The notes beneath the pieces were generated by a model. The model saw only the letters and a list, made by a program, of their open reading frames with translations. It had not been told where the DNA came from and did no database searches. From Leptospirillum sp. (lineage in GTDB: Bacteria; Nitrospirota; Leptospirillia; Leptospirillales; Leptospirillaceae): 17,680 bases of DNA. The DNA is taken from positions 1 through 17,680 of the forward strand of contig DAIEST010000173.1 in NCBI GenBank assembly GCA_027346125.1, given 5' to 3'. The position numbers and the translations under genes are program-made. Each line of letters starts with the position of its first letter. Positions within the stretch are counted from its first letter, which is position 1. This document shows positions 7,688-15,705 of the stretch, one piece after another.

Positions 7688-7714
7688 TTAGCACTCACCA
7701 ATATAGAGTGCTAA
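7688..7714 (-). promoter_or_regulatory. CIRCE operator (HrcA-binding site)
   Basis: TTAGCACTC (7688-7696), nine spacer bases and GAGTGCTAA (7706-7714) match the CIRCE consensus without a mismatch. It covers the transcription start predicted from the promoter at 7717-7745 and lies directly before hrcA, so a bound HrcA dimer would block initiation of hrcA-grpE-dnaK. Confidence 0.97.
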
Positions 7715-7716
7715 CC

Positions 7717-7745
7717 ACTCTATCAAGGCATAGGAGCGTTGTCAA
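7717..7745 (-). promoter_or_regulatory. Sigma-70-type promoter of hrcA operon
   Basis: On the minus strand, TTGACA (7740-7745) and TAGAGT (7717-7722) are separated by exactly 17 bases. The -35 box is a full consensus; the -10 box matches at 4 of 6 positions. The -35 overlaps the last codons of the upstream transporter gene, whose TGA (7723-7725) lies in the spacer. The predicted start falls near 7710, inside CIRCE. Confidence 0.85.
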
Positions 7746-9354
7746 GAGAATCGGCATCATTCACGGCATTCAATGTGTTCTTTTGCGAGAATGGATGGGA
7801 AAAAGGGGTTCGCTCAAAGATAAAGACCAGGGTCACAAGGAAGAGCGCTCCTCCTGCAACGATCTGGTAGAGATCGGAAAATGTGAGCAGCAGCGCTTGA
7901 GTATCGAGCGACCGATTGATCAGCCCCAAAGCCATGCTGCTCGACTGGGAAGGATTGGCTCCATGAAAGATCAGGGCATTCCTGAGGGTTTCCTGGTACG
8001 AATGAAAGAGCGGACTGGGATCATTCATATTTTTCACAAGATTGGAGCGGTGCACCTGTTCCCAACGTTGCATCAGTGTCGTTAAAACAGCAATCCCTAC
8101 AGCTCCCCCTACCTGCCCCATCATGCTGACAATGGCTGCTCCGGATGCCACCATCTGCCGGGGAAGCGTTCCCATGGATAACGTCATGATCGTTGGAAAA
8201 AGACAGGCAAGTCCCATTCCCCTAAAGATCAGTGGCCAGAAAAATTCCTGAGGACTGACACTCGGGGAAAGAGTGGAAAGTTGATGCAGGGAGATCTCGA
8301 TTAAAACGGTGCCCAGTAAAATAAAAGGAAAAAGGGGAAGTTTTCCGATCGAGCCTCCGACAACCATCGACATAAGGGCAAAGGCAACGATCCCCGGAAA
8401 AAGAATCCAGCCTGTTTCCAGCGGATTCCAGCCCAAGAGGGTCTGACCGATGAGGGGAACGGTAAAAAGGGTTCCGAAGTAAATGGTCCCCAACATCAAA
8501 AGGCCAAAAGACCCTGCAAAGAGAGAACGGTTTTTGAGCACTCGGAGATCGATCAACGGATGCTTGGCAACGAACTCCCGAATGATAAAAAGCGGTAACG
8601 CCGTTATCCAGATGATGAAGCAGTCCCGTATAAGGGGAGAACTGAACCAGTTGAAACGTTGCCCATCCTCCAGAAAAATCTGAAGGGCCGGAATTCCTGC
8701 CACCAGCAGAACGATTCCCCAGATGTCCGTCTCCTCCGCATCAATGGCATAAGGCGATTTGGGCACGAATTTCCAGGACATCACAGTAAGGATCAATCCG
8801 ATCGGAATATTGATGTAGAACATCCATGGCCATGTTTTATGATAGACAAGGAATCCTCCGATAACGGGACCAAGCGCCGGGCCAAGGCTGATTCCGACAG
8901 CAAACAGTGCGTTGGCCAGGCCGATCTGTTTTTTCGGAAAGGCCTCGATCAGGAGGGTCTGGCTGGTCGCAAAAAAAGCAGCCCCGCTAATCCCCTGAAG
9001 CAGTCTGAAAAGAATGACGAAAAAAAGGGAGGTCGAGATCGCGCAAAAATAGGAAAAAAGCGTAAAAAGAAGAATCGAACCTGTAAAATATACCGTTCTT
9101 CCCAATCGGTCACTTACAAAACGGGTCATGGGGATCATCAGCACGTTACCGATGGAATAGGCCGTAATGACCCAGGCAATCTCGTCCACCGTCGCGTTCA
9201 ATCCCCCCATCATCTTGGGCAATCCGACATTGACGACCGTCGAGTCGATGGTTTCTATGAGTGTGGCGCCAATGGCCGTTACAGTCAGAGGAATCCTGAT
9301 CCGGAGAGGATAACCGGGATGATCGTCATCATCGTGTGAAACGGTAGCTTCCAT
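7723..9354 (-). CDS. DHA2-family MFS drug efflux transporter (EmrB-like), second pump of the operon
   Basis: A 543-residue inner-membrane proton antiporter of the 14-helix DHA2 (EmrB/QacA) family. Helix 1 carries ETIDSTVVNVGLP (34-46), the family D1 motif. TRFVSDRLGRTVYF (near 77-90) is motif A, and a GPALGPVIGGFL segment (near 157-168) is the antiporter motif C. The remaining hydrophobic segments are spread as expected for 14 helices, and the C-terminal tail is polar. ATG 9354 lies 3 bases after the adaptor stop, with AGGT overlapping that stop. With the preceding adaptor it forms an EmrAB-type pair, which probably expels a hydrophobic or organic toxicant through the neighbouring TolC. Substrate is unknown. 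Confidence 0.9.
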   Translation of the reverse strand: MEATVSHDDDDHPGYPLRIRIPLTVTAIGATLIETIDSTVVNVGLPKMMGGLNATVDEIAWVITAYSIGNVLMIPMTRFVSDRLGRTVYFTGSILLFTLFSYFCAISTSLFFVILFRLLQGISGAAFFATSQTLLIEAFPKKQIGLANALFAVGISLGPALGPVIGGFLVYHKTWPWMFYINIPIGLILTVMSWKFVPKSPYAIDAEETDIWGIVLLVAGIPALQIFLEDGQRFNWFSSPLIRDCFIIWITALPLFIIREFVAKHPLIDLRVLKNRSLFAGSFGLLMLGTIYFGTLFTVPLIGQTLLGWNPLETGWILFPGIVAFALMSMVVGGSIGKLPLFPFILLGTVLIEISLHQLSTLSPSVSPQEFFWPLIFRGMGLACLFPTIMTLSMGTLPRQMVASGAAIVSMMGQVGGAVGIAVLTTLMQRWEQVHRSNLVKNMNDPSPLFHSYQETLRNALIFHGANPSQSSSMALGLINRSLDTQALLLTFSDLYQIVAGGALFLVTLVFIFERTPFSHPFSQKNTLNAVNDADSLDNAPMP

Positions 9355-9357
9355 CGC

Positions 9358-10353
9358 TTACCTGTCCGATGGAAGGCGCTTGTCGGAGTCGCTGGCCTGC
9401 CGGAAAAGAGAAGGGGATGATGGATTCACATGAATCGTGGGAATCACGGAAAGGCCCAGCCGGAGAAAATGATTGGGATCGCTGGACGGATCGAGTTCTA
9501 TGCGCACCGGAACCCGTTGAACCACCTTCGTGAAATTTCCGGTCGCGTTTTCCGGAGGAAAAAGCGACATCACGGCACCGGTCGTCTGCTGGATACTTTC
9601 CACTGTTCCGCGAAACCGTTCGTCCGGATAGGCGTCAACCCTGATCGACACAGGGTCGCCGGACCTTACATAAGTCAGATCGCTTTCCTTCAGATTGGCG
9701 ATGACCCAGACATGGAACGGAACAATATATCCGAGCGGGGTTCCGGGACCGACATACAATCCTTTGACCATGGACTTTGCCGTAACCCGTCCACTGACGG
9801 GAGAGACAACTGTCGTATAGGAAAGGTTCAGCTGATCCTGAGCGACCTGCGCCTGCCTCCGGTCGGCATTGGAGCGATCGGCCTTGGCCCTGCTCTTCAG
9901 TCCTTCGATGTGGAACTCGATCGCCGCCTTTGCGAGTGTCAGGTGGACCATTCTCTGCCGGGTCGAGAAACCTCCTTTTTTTAGCTTGCTTGCCCGCCTC
10001 AGATCCGAAAGGATACGGGACTCTTCCGCTATGGACTCCTGAATGGCGAACCCGTCTGCCTTGACCATTTCCGACGCCTGGGACAGCGCCGCTTCGTCTG
10101 CGGCCAGACGGGACTTGTAGTCCCGGGTATCGAGACGAAAGAGTGGCTGGCCTTTCCGGACGACCTGATTGTCGCGGACAAAAACCGCATCCACCGTACC
10201 GGGAACCCGGACGGTCACCGGATGGGGACGCCCGGAAACCACTGCATCCTCCGTCGATATATAATGTCTGGAATGCTCCCACCAGAGCACCCCTCCGAGC
10301 GATACCAGAAAAACTCCGGTAGAAATTGCCGCGATAATCCCGGGTCTATTCAA
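9358..10353 (-). CDS. HlyD/EmrA-type periplasmic adaptor, second pump
   Basis: A 331-residue membrane fusion protein that would link the EmrB-like transporter to a TolC channel across the periplasm. One N-terminal membrane helix (5-24) is followed by YISTEDAVVSG (31-41), the usual EmrA opening, then the first lipoyl half (45-75). A coiled-coil hairpin rich in Ala, Arg, Glu and Lys (80-175) follows, then the second lipoyl half around VVSPVSGRVTAKSM (182-195) and the beta-barrel with a PPENATGNFTKVVQRVPVRI block (266-285), typical of EmrA. The start is TTG 10353: GGGAG lies 7 bases before it and the membrane helix begins right after. It is 67 bases behind tolC and 3 bases ahead of its transporter. 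Confidence 0.9.
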   Translation of the reverse strand: MNRPGIIAAISTGVFLVSLGGVLWWEHSRHYISTEDAVVSGRPHPVTVRVPGTVDAVFVRDNQVVRKGQPLFRLDTRDYKSRLAADEAALSQASEMVKADGFAIQESIAEESRILSDLRRASKLKKGGFSTRQRMVHLTLAKAAIEFHIEGLKSRAKADRSNADRRQAQVAQDQLNLSYTTVVSPVSGRVTAKSMVKGLYVGPGTPLGYIVPFHVWVIANLKESDLTYVRSGDPVSIRVDAYPDERFRGTVESIQQTTGAVMSLFPPENATGNFTKVVQRVPVRIELDPSSDPNHFLRLGLSVIPTIHVNPSSPSLFRQASDSDKRLPSDR

Positions 10354-10420
10354 AAGAAAACTCCCTCTTTGCGTGACGCATTCTGTATTTTGACGGATTC
10401 GGGGATCACTCCGGAAACAA

Positions 10421-11815
10421 TCACCTGCCGTCGACCGGAAGAGAAATTGTTCCCAGACTGAAGCGGTATCGGACCATTTGAATGGCCCAGTCGTATCGGG
10501 CCTGGATCAGGTATTCCCTGGTCTGACGGAGAGATGTTTCGGCATCCACAACATCGACCGATCGGGCTGTTCCGACATGAAAAGCCTTTTCCACCAGCCG
10601 ATCGTTTTCCTGGGCGCTTTCATAAGCTGTTCGGGCCTCATCCAGTTTCTGCTCGGCTGCCCGTACGGCCAACGCCGCTTCCTGAACCTCCGAGGAGATC
10701 CTCAGTCTGGCTTCCTGAAGCTGATCGTTCCGGGATGCCAGTCTTGCCCTGGCCTCGTGAATCTGGTGGTGAATGAGTCCTCCTTCGAAAATGGGGACTG
10801 AAACGACCCCTCCCACATTGAATGTGGAAAACGGATAAGGAGGAATATAAGGAATACCCAAGGCCTGCTCCGGAATACTGGCCAGAAAATATTGGGCGAT
10901 GCCATTGATTGCAGGGTAATTCTGCGATTTGACGTTATCCAGGCTGGCTTCCCCTTCTTTCACCTCATCCTCGACCTCCTTGAGATCCGGACGATTCTGA
11001 TAGGCGGCCGGAATATCCGCTTCAAGACGGATATTCCTCTTGAAGCGTTCCAGGGACAGTTCCTGGGCGATGAAATGAGGGTTTTTCCGTATGCCGATAT
11101 TTCTCGCCAGTTCGATCTGGGCCGTTTTAAAATCGTTTTCCGAACGGATCCGTTGAAGAAGGGCGGATTCAAGGTTGACCCTGGCCTGGGTGATATCCAG
11201 ACGGATCCCCACTCCCGCTGAAAGACGGGCCTGGGCTTCCGCAAGATGGTGACGGGCATCCCGGACGCCGGCATTCGCAGTGGCCAGCCCGTGCTGAGCC
11301 ATCAACAGATTCAGGTAGGAAACGGTCACGTCCCGGTTCAGCGTCAGCATCTCCTGATTCAGCCGGGCTTTCGCTTTTCGGGTTTCCCATCGTGCGCCGC
11401 TGACATGGGAAGACGTCCGGCCAAAATCATAGATATTCTGATTCAGTGTCACCGACAGAATGGAAATATCGAAGTACTGGTAACCCGGGAAGAGAAAAAC
11501 TCCCAGAAAGCTGTTTCCGTATGTATTCTGATAGGATGCCGAGACTTGCGGGAAATATGCCGATCTGGCCTGGGAAATCACTTCCTTCTGGGCAATCTCC
11601 TGATGACGAAACTGGTTCAGTGCAGGACGTCTTTCGAGAGCCTCACTGATCGCTTCGCTCAGGCTGATGGATGTCCCGTCGACCAGAAGCGCTGAGGCAG
11701 GGGATGAACCCGGGCTCGAAGAATCCGCCCAGAGGATCTTTCCTTCCCCTGATCCCAGGGTTTCGATCAGGATGGAAACACAAAAGATTACGGCTATCCC
11801 ATGAATTCTCTTCAT
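10421..11815 (-). CDS. tolC: TolC-like outer membrane efflux protein (OEP family)
   Basis: A 464-residue outer-membrane channel that would form the exit duct of the tripartite pumps. A signal peptide is likely at residues 1-30 (hydrophobic core at 8-20, end near LWA-D). The first OEP repeat begins at ISLSEAISEALERRPALNQF (50-69) and includes ARSAYFPQVSASY. The second contains QNRPDLKEVEDEV (near 272-284) and a NYPAINGIAQY strand, then a C-terminal helix rich in Ala, Glu and Arg. Its start ATG overlaps the preceding transporter stop as ATGA (11812-11815), so the two are translationally coupled. Its position between two adaptor-transporter pairs suggests that one channel serves both. Confidence 0.92.
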   Translation of the reverse strand: MKRIHGIAVIFCVSILIETLGSGEGKILWADSSSPGSSPASALLVDGTSISLSEAISEALERRPALNQFRHQEIAQKEVISQARSAYFPQVSASYQNTYGNSFLGVFLFPGYQYFDISILSVTLNQNIYDFGRTSSHVSGARWETRKAKARLNQEMLTLNRDVTVSYLNLLMAQHGLATANAGVRDARHHLAEAQARLSAGVGIRLDITQARVNLESALLQRIRSENDFKTAQIELARNIGIRKNPHFIAQELSLERFKRNIRLEADIPAAYQNRPDLKEVEDEVKEGEASLDNVKSQNYPAINGIAQYFLASIPEQALGIPYIPPYPFSTFNVGGVVSVPIFEGGLIHHQIHEARARLASRNDQLQEARLRISSEVQEAALAVRAAEQKLDEARTAYESAQENDRLVEKAFHVGTARSVDVVDAETSLRQTREYLIQARYDWAIQMVRYRFSLGTISLPVDGR

Positions 11816-13401
11816 TCCCCTACAACCCCTTCCCTCGGTGCACTGTCTTGTGATTTCGGAGAAAAACGGCGCATCAGAAAAATGATGGGGAGTCCCATCG
11901 CCCCGAATAAACCTGCATACAGGAAGGTCTCGTTGTAACCGGAGATGGAAGCCTGAATGTGGACCAGGTTTGAGAACACCTTCTGAACCAGGGAGTTATC
12001 CATATATGCGCGTCCTTCTCCATGCAATTGGGACGACAATCCCTGAACGGTTTTCTGGACGGCATAGGAACCTTCCGTCAAGTGAGACCGGTATTCGGTA
12101 AAATATGAAGCGGTCTTGTGATCCTGGATATTTCCCAGGATCGCCACTCCGATCGCCCCTCCGACCTGGAGCATGTTGCTTTGAAGCGTAGAGGCCAGCC
12201 CGATATGTTTTTTTTCCACCAGGTTCTGGGGAAGACTGGCGAGAAGAGCGTTGATCAGTCCCAGGGACAAACCAAAAACGAGCTGAGGAATCAGGATCTG
12301 GAAAAAGCTGGTGACCTGTGTCAGGAATCCGAACATGAACTGGGAAAGAGTCAGCAGCAAAAATCCGGAAACCAGGATCATCCGCTTGAAGCGGTCCGAA
12401 ACGGTTCCGGAAAGGTGCCCCATGAAGGGCATGAAGATTCCGGCGACGATGGATGCTGGAAACTGGAGCATTCCCGCATCCATGGCCGGGAACCGGTTAA
12501 AGGTCTGGACAAAGAGGGGAAGGAGGAACATTCGGCCAAAAAGGCTGATCGCTCTCAGAAAATTCAGGAGCATGATGGCGGAAAAGTCCCAGTCGAGAAA
12601 AATCCGAAGATCGATGATGGGATGCTTCGCATGAAAAGCAGAGAACAGGTAAATCCAGAACGAGACTGCACTGACCAGCCAGCACTCGTAGACAAACCGG
12701 TCCGTCCAGCCCCACCTTTCCCCTTCCGTCAGGGCGATCAGGAGAAAGGCAAGCGAGGTTCCCAGGGAAATGAATCCGACAAAGTCGAATGGAACAATCG
12801 TCTGGACAGTGTCCTTTTTCAGGAAAAAAAAGGTCAGGATAAAAGAAATGACTCCGACAGGGATATTGACGAAGAAGATATCCCTCCAGTTGTAGTTGTC
12901 GATCAGATATCCGCCCAGAATGGGGCCGATCGTGGGAGCCAGCACGATGACGATGCCAAAAAAACCAAAAGCCTTGGCCCGCTCCTCGGGCCTGAACGCC
13001 TCCGTGATGATCGTAAATCCCAGCGGCATCATGAGGCCTCCTCCGATGGCCTGCAGGACCCTGAAGAAGATCATCGCTCCCAGGTTGGGAGAAAGACCGC
13101 AGAGAAATGAGGAGAGAACGAACAGAAAGGTCGACGCGAGGTAAAGCTGTTTGACCCCCATAACCGTCCGCACCCACGCACTGGAAAGCGTGATGACGGC
13201 AAAAGCCATTGCATAGGCGGTGATCACCCAGCGGATCTCGTCCGTATTCGTATCCAGGCTGCCCACCATATTCGGGAGAGCAACATTGACAATGGTCGTA
13301 TCCAGGACAGGGAGAAACAGCCCCACCATCACAACGGCAAGAGCCCACCACTTGTAATGGGGAGAATCCCCGACAAGGCTCCCCGATTCATGATCTACCA
13401 T
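11812..13401 (-). CDS. DHA2-family MFS drug efflux transporter (EmrB-like), first pump
   Basis: A 529-residue inner-membrane transporter. Helix 1 has LPVLDTTIVNVALPNMVG (30-47), the D1 motif, close to EmrB. The loop after helix 2 reads WVRTVMGVKQLY, resembling the EmrB version and not the full G-D-R-x-G-R motif A. Motif C is seen as APTIGPILGGYL (about 154-165), followed by NWRDIFFVNIPVG, which is strongly EmrB-like. Fourteen hydrophobic segments fit DHA2. It overlaps the adaptor stop by 7 bases and shares ATGA with tolC, so adaptor, pump and channel are made together. Compared with the second transporter of this operon it is clearly divergent, so the substrates may differ. Substrate unknown. 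Confidence 0.9.
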   Translation of the reverse strand: MVDHESGSLVGDSPHYKWWALAVVMVGLFLPVLDTTIVNVALPNMVGSLDTNTDEIRWVITAYAMAFAVITLSSAWVRTVMGVKQLYLASTFLFVLSSFLCGLSPNLGAMIFFRVLQAIGGGLMMPLGFTIITEAFRPEERAKAFGFFGIVIVLAPTIGPILGGYLIDNYNWRDIFFVNIPVGVISFILTFFFLKKDTVQTIVPFDFVGFISLGTSLAFLLIALTEGERWGWTDRFVYECWLVSAVSFWIYLFSAFHAKHPIIDLRIFLDWDFSAIMLLNFLRAISLFGRMFLLPLFVQTFNRFPAMDAGMLQFPASIVAGIFMPFMGHLSGTVSDRFKRMILVSGFLLLTLSQFMFGFLTQVTSFFQILIPQLVFGLSLGLINALLASLPQNLVEKKHIGLASTLQSNMLQVGGAIGVAILGNIQDHKTASYFTEYRSHLTEGSYAVQKTVQGLSSQLHGEGRAYMDNSLVQKVFSNLVHIQASISGYNETFLYAGLFGAMGLPIIFLMRRFSPKSQDSAPREGVVGE

Positions 13402-14342
13402 GGAGAACCTTTCCGGATATGAATCCGGACCTCCGCAGACATGCCCGGACGCAAGGAAAAGGTTCCGGGATCATCGATCCGGATCCGGACAGGAATCCGC
13501 TGAATCACCTTGACGAACGTTCCGGATGCGTTTTCGGGAGGAAGCAGGGAAACCGCCGCCGCAGAAACGGGAAGGATCCGGGCCACGTGGCCATGAAATC
13601 GATGACCTGAATAGGTATCGATATCGATATCCACGGGTTGTCCCACTTTTACGGAAAACATTCTTGTTTCCTTGACTTTGGCAGTGACCCATATGTCCGT
13701 CGGATCCACCACGGAAAGCAGCGGCTGTCCTGCGGAAACAACCTCTCCGATCTGTGCAATCCGTTCAGCCACCTGTCCGGGAACAGGCGAATGAACCGTG
13801 TAATTGAGAGGGTGCGCTTCGGTGATTTCGAGGCTCATGCGTTCTGCCAGAACCAGTTTCTTGGCCTGGATCATCCGGACATGATCTTCCTCTACTGCCG
13901 TCCGCAGATTCTCGAGGTCCTGTGCGGTGATGAATCCCCCTTGCCTGAGTCGAATCCCCCTTTTGTATTGGGACTGTGCATTCGAGAGGAGTATTTCGAG
14001 GGAAGCTTCCGAGGAAATTGCATTCTGCAAGTCTCTATAGGCGCGTTGATTGTTTTCGTTGATCATCCCGAGAGAGCGGAATCCCGTTGTATCGATTCGG
14101 GCCAGTTCCATGCCTTTCGAGACAGGGTCCCCCTGGTTCAGGGGAAGTTCCATCACCCTGCCTGCGGCATTGGCGGAAATCAGAACGATATTTCCATCCA
14201 CCGCCGAGTCTTCCGTCGTGACGTAAAACTGGTTGTAGCGTTCGTACATCAGAAAGATGACCACGGTCGCAAGGAGCCCCAGAACAGGGATCCAGAGTTT
14301 CGGGCTGCTTCTGATCCCTTTTTTATCGGGTAACCCGAGCAT
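13395..14342 (-). CDS. HlyD/EmrA-type periplasmic adaptor, first pump
   Basis: A 315-residue membrane fusion protein. The N-terminal helix (16-33) anchors it in the inner membrane; FYVTTEDSAVDGN (39-51) opens the periplasmic part, as in EmrA. The first lipoyl half is near 52-85, a helical hairpin runs 90-170, the second lipoyl half is around YTVHSPVPGQVAERI (181-195), and the barrel holds PPENASGTFVKVIQRIPVRI (268-287), an EmrA hallmark. ATG 14342 follows the cytochrome stop by 2 bases, with AGAGGG in the cytochrome's last codons serving as ribosome site. The end overlaps the EmrB-like gene by 7 bases. Confidence 0.92.
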   Translation of the reverse strand: MLGLPDKKGIRSSPKLWIPVLGLLATVVIFLMYERYNQFYVTTEDSAVDGNIVLISANAAGRVMELPLNQGDPVSKGMELARIDTTGFRSLGMINENNQRAYRDLQNAISSEASLEILLSNAQSQYKRGIRLRQGGFITAQDLENLRTAVEEDHVRMIQAKKLVLAERMSLEITEAHPLNYTVHSPVPGQVAERIAQIGEVVSAGQPLLSVVDPTDIWVTAKVKETRMFSVKVGQPVDIDIDTYSGHRFHGHVARILPVSAAAVSLLPPENASGTFVKVIQRIPVRIRIDDPGTFSLRPGMSAEVRIHIRKGSPW

Positions 14343-14344
14343 AA

Positions 14345-14950
14345 TCAGCGGCCCTCTCGTGCATCGCGAAGTTCTTTTTTATAGGCGTCTGGAACCGGAT
14401 GGGAAATAGCGGCCATACTTTTCTTGAAGTCAAAACCCTTGAATGTGGGAGAAGACGGGTTATGACAGGTCTTGCATGTTTTTTCATCAGGCTTTGCGAC
14501 AAGGCCGACCTCGCGACTCTTGACAGGATCGATCATCGTGCTGAAATGGGAGTAATCTTCCCCGGGTCCATGGCAGGACTCGCACTGAACGCCATCCTTC
14601 TTTCTGAACGTAGAGACGATTTCGGGCAAATGCGCACCTGGTGCCGTTGTATGGCAGGAAAGGCATCGAAGATCATTCTGCGGATCCGCAATCCCCATTT
14701 TCCGGGCAATGCGAAGGGCTTCAGGAGAAGCGAGGTCCTGAAAGGCTTTCGCATGCGGGGATCGGCTCCATCGCTGGAACTGTTGTCCGATTCTCAGGGA
14801 CGAATGGCAGACCTCACAAGTCTCATCACCAACATAGCGGTGGAGAAAGACGCTTTCATTGGCTCGTGCGTGCAATCCTCCGAGAACAGAAAAAAAGACG
14901 ATCGAGATCAAGGATGCGATGTACAGGTTCCGGCTTGTCTTCACGGTCAT
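14345..14950 (-). CDS. Periplasmic tetraheme cytochrome c (cytochrome c554-like)
   Basis: A 201-residue exported electron carrier. A signal peptide is clear (hydrophobic core 9-25, likely cut after LHARA at 30). Four covalent heme sites are present: CEVCH (45-49), CLSCH (96-100), CESCH (123-127) and CKTCH (159-163). Additional histidines (H37, H66, H107, H135, H184) could be the sixth heme ligands. The spacing and the GPG after the third site resemble the cytochrome c554 / NrfH-like multiheme group. The gene starts inside the tetR stop (ATGA, 14947-14950), has a strong AAGGA ribosome site, and ends 2 bases before the first adaptor, so it belongs to the efflux operon. The redox partner is unknown. 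Confidence 0.92.
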   Translation of the reverse strand: MTVKTSRNLYIASLISIVFFSVLGGLHARANESVFLHRYVGDETCEVCHSSLRIGQQFQRWSRSPHAKAFQDLASPEALRIARKMGIADPQNDLRCLSCHTTAPGAHLPEIVSTFRKKDGVQCESCHGPGEDYSHFSTMIDPVKSREVGLVAKPDEKTCKTCHNPSSPTFKGFDFKKSMAAISHPVPDAYKKELRDAREGR

Positions 14951-15621
14951 GCCTTTCCTTCAGAACGTTTGGTTGATGGACGGGAAAAACCTATCCCGTT
15001 GAGAAAATGATCGATCAGGCCACCGAGAAAAACTGTACGGTCCATCGGGATGACTTTTTTTCCGGAAAGAACTTCCTGAAAATGAAAAAATGCAAACAGA
15101 GGCCCCATAAAGAACCATACGTCGCGAGGAGGATCCAGCAAAGGAAGTCCGATCCCGTCCTTCCACCACTTCAGGACCTCCACTATCCGGTTGATGGAAA
15201 GCTCCATGATCAATTTCGGGTAAAGCGGTTCGCCTTCCTCTTCGAGCAGCCGGAACTCGCTGACGACAATTCGGTGGACATCCTTGTTGATCTCCATCGA
15301 ATTCAGCATGATTCTTCCCAGATCTCCCAAAAATTCGGGAAACGCGTCCGGGCGGGCGGGACCTCCCCTGATCCGCTCTTCCCACATTGAAAGGAAGCGA
15401 TACAAGGGAGAACAGTCCTGGTGGAACTTGGAGCGGATAATTTCCTGAAGAAGGGATTTTTTGCTGGGAAAATAATGATAGATAAGGCCTTCCGTAATCC
15501 CTGCACGACAAGCGATTTTTCGGTTTGTCGTCGCATGGTACCCCTCTTCAGCAAAACACTTCAGCGCTGAATCCAGGATCTCCCTTTTTCGTTGGGCGCT
15601 TTTATCACAGGGATCTGTCAC
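14947..15621 (-). CDS. TetR-family transcriptional repressor
   Basis: A 224-residue regulator with the N-terminal TetR helix-turn-helix: REILDSALKCFAEEGYHATT (13-32), then NRKIACRAGITEGLIYHYF (33-51) and PSKKSLLQEI. The C-terminal ligand and dimer domain is not conserved enough to name an inducer. The frame is open to a TTG at 15660, but GTG 15621 is the better start: GAGGA lies 8 bases before it, and the alternative starts have no ribosome site and sit in or next to the palindrome at 15648-15665. It is the first gene of the operon and overlaps the cytochrome gene by 4 bases. With the operator over its own promoter it should repress itself and the pump genes until an inducer binds. Confidence 0.93.
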   Translation of the reverse strand: MTDPCDKSAQRKREILDSALKCFAEEGYHATTNRKIACRAGITEGLIYHYFPSKKSLLQEIIRSKFHQDCSPLYRFLSMWEERIRGGPARPDAFPEFLGDLGRIMLNSMEINKDVHRIVVSEFRLLEEEGEPLYPKLIMELSINRIVEVLKWWKDGIGLPLLDPPRDVWFFMGPLFAFFHFQEVLSGKKVIPMDRTVFLGGLIDHFLNGIGFSRPSTKRSEGKA

Positions 15622-15647
15622 GATCGTCTTCCTCAACAAAATCATTA

Positions 15648-15665
15648 ATTGACTGATCAATCAAT
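15648..15665 (-). promoter_or_regulatory. Palindromic operator of the TetR/efflux operon
   Basis: The 18-base inverted repeat attgactgatcaatcaat pairs at 8 of 9 positions. It abuts the -10 box (15666-15671) and covers the predicted start of transcription, the classical place for a TetR-type autoregulatory operator. That this TetR binds here is inferred from position. Confidence 0.8.
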
Positions 15666-15694
15666 AATCTAAGGGAGGAAGATCTTCTTGTCAA
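15666..15694 (-). promoter_or_regulatory. Sigma-70-type promoter of the TetR/efflux operon
   Basis: TTGACA (15689-15694) and TAGATT (15666-15671) are 17 bases apart on the minus strand; the -35 is full consensus and the -10 matches at 4 of 6. The start should be near 15659, within the palindrome, leaving a leader of about 38 bases before tetR. Confidence 0.85.
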
Positions 15695-15705
15695 TTTCCA
15701 TTGAG

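Noticed and set aside
7675..7701. GTG start for hrcA nine codons upstream
   Set aside because: It would lie inside CIRCE; the ATG at 7674 has a better ribosome site and fits the family N-terminus.
8990..9080. A-rich repeats on the plus strand within the second transporter gene
   Set aside because: They are Phe/Leu-rich membrane codons read on the opposite strand, not a repeat element.
10370..10380. Small palindrome TGCGTGACGCA before the second adaptor gene
   Set aside because: Arms of only 5 bases, no recognisable promoter around it and no known factor; likely chance.
12118..13110. 330-codon plus-strand frame rich in charged residues over the EmrB-like gene
   Set aside because: It is the antisense shadow of a hydrophobic membrane protein, which always gives a highly polar translation.
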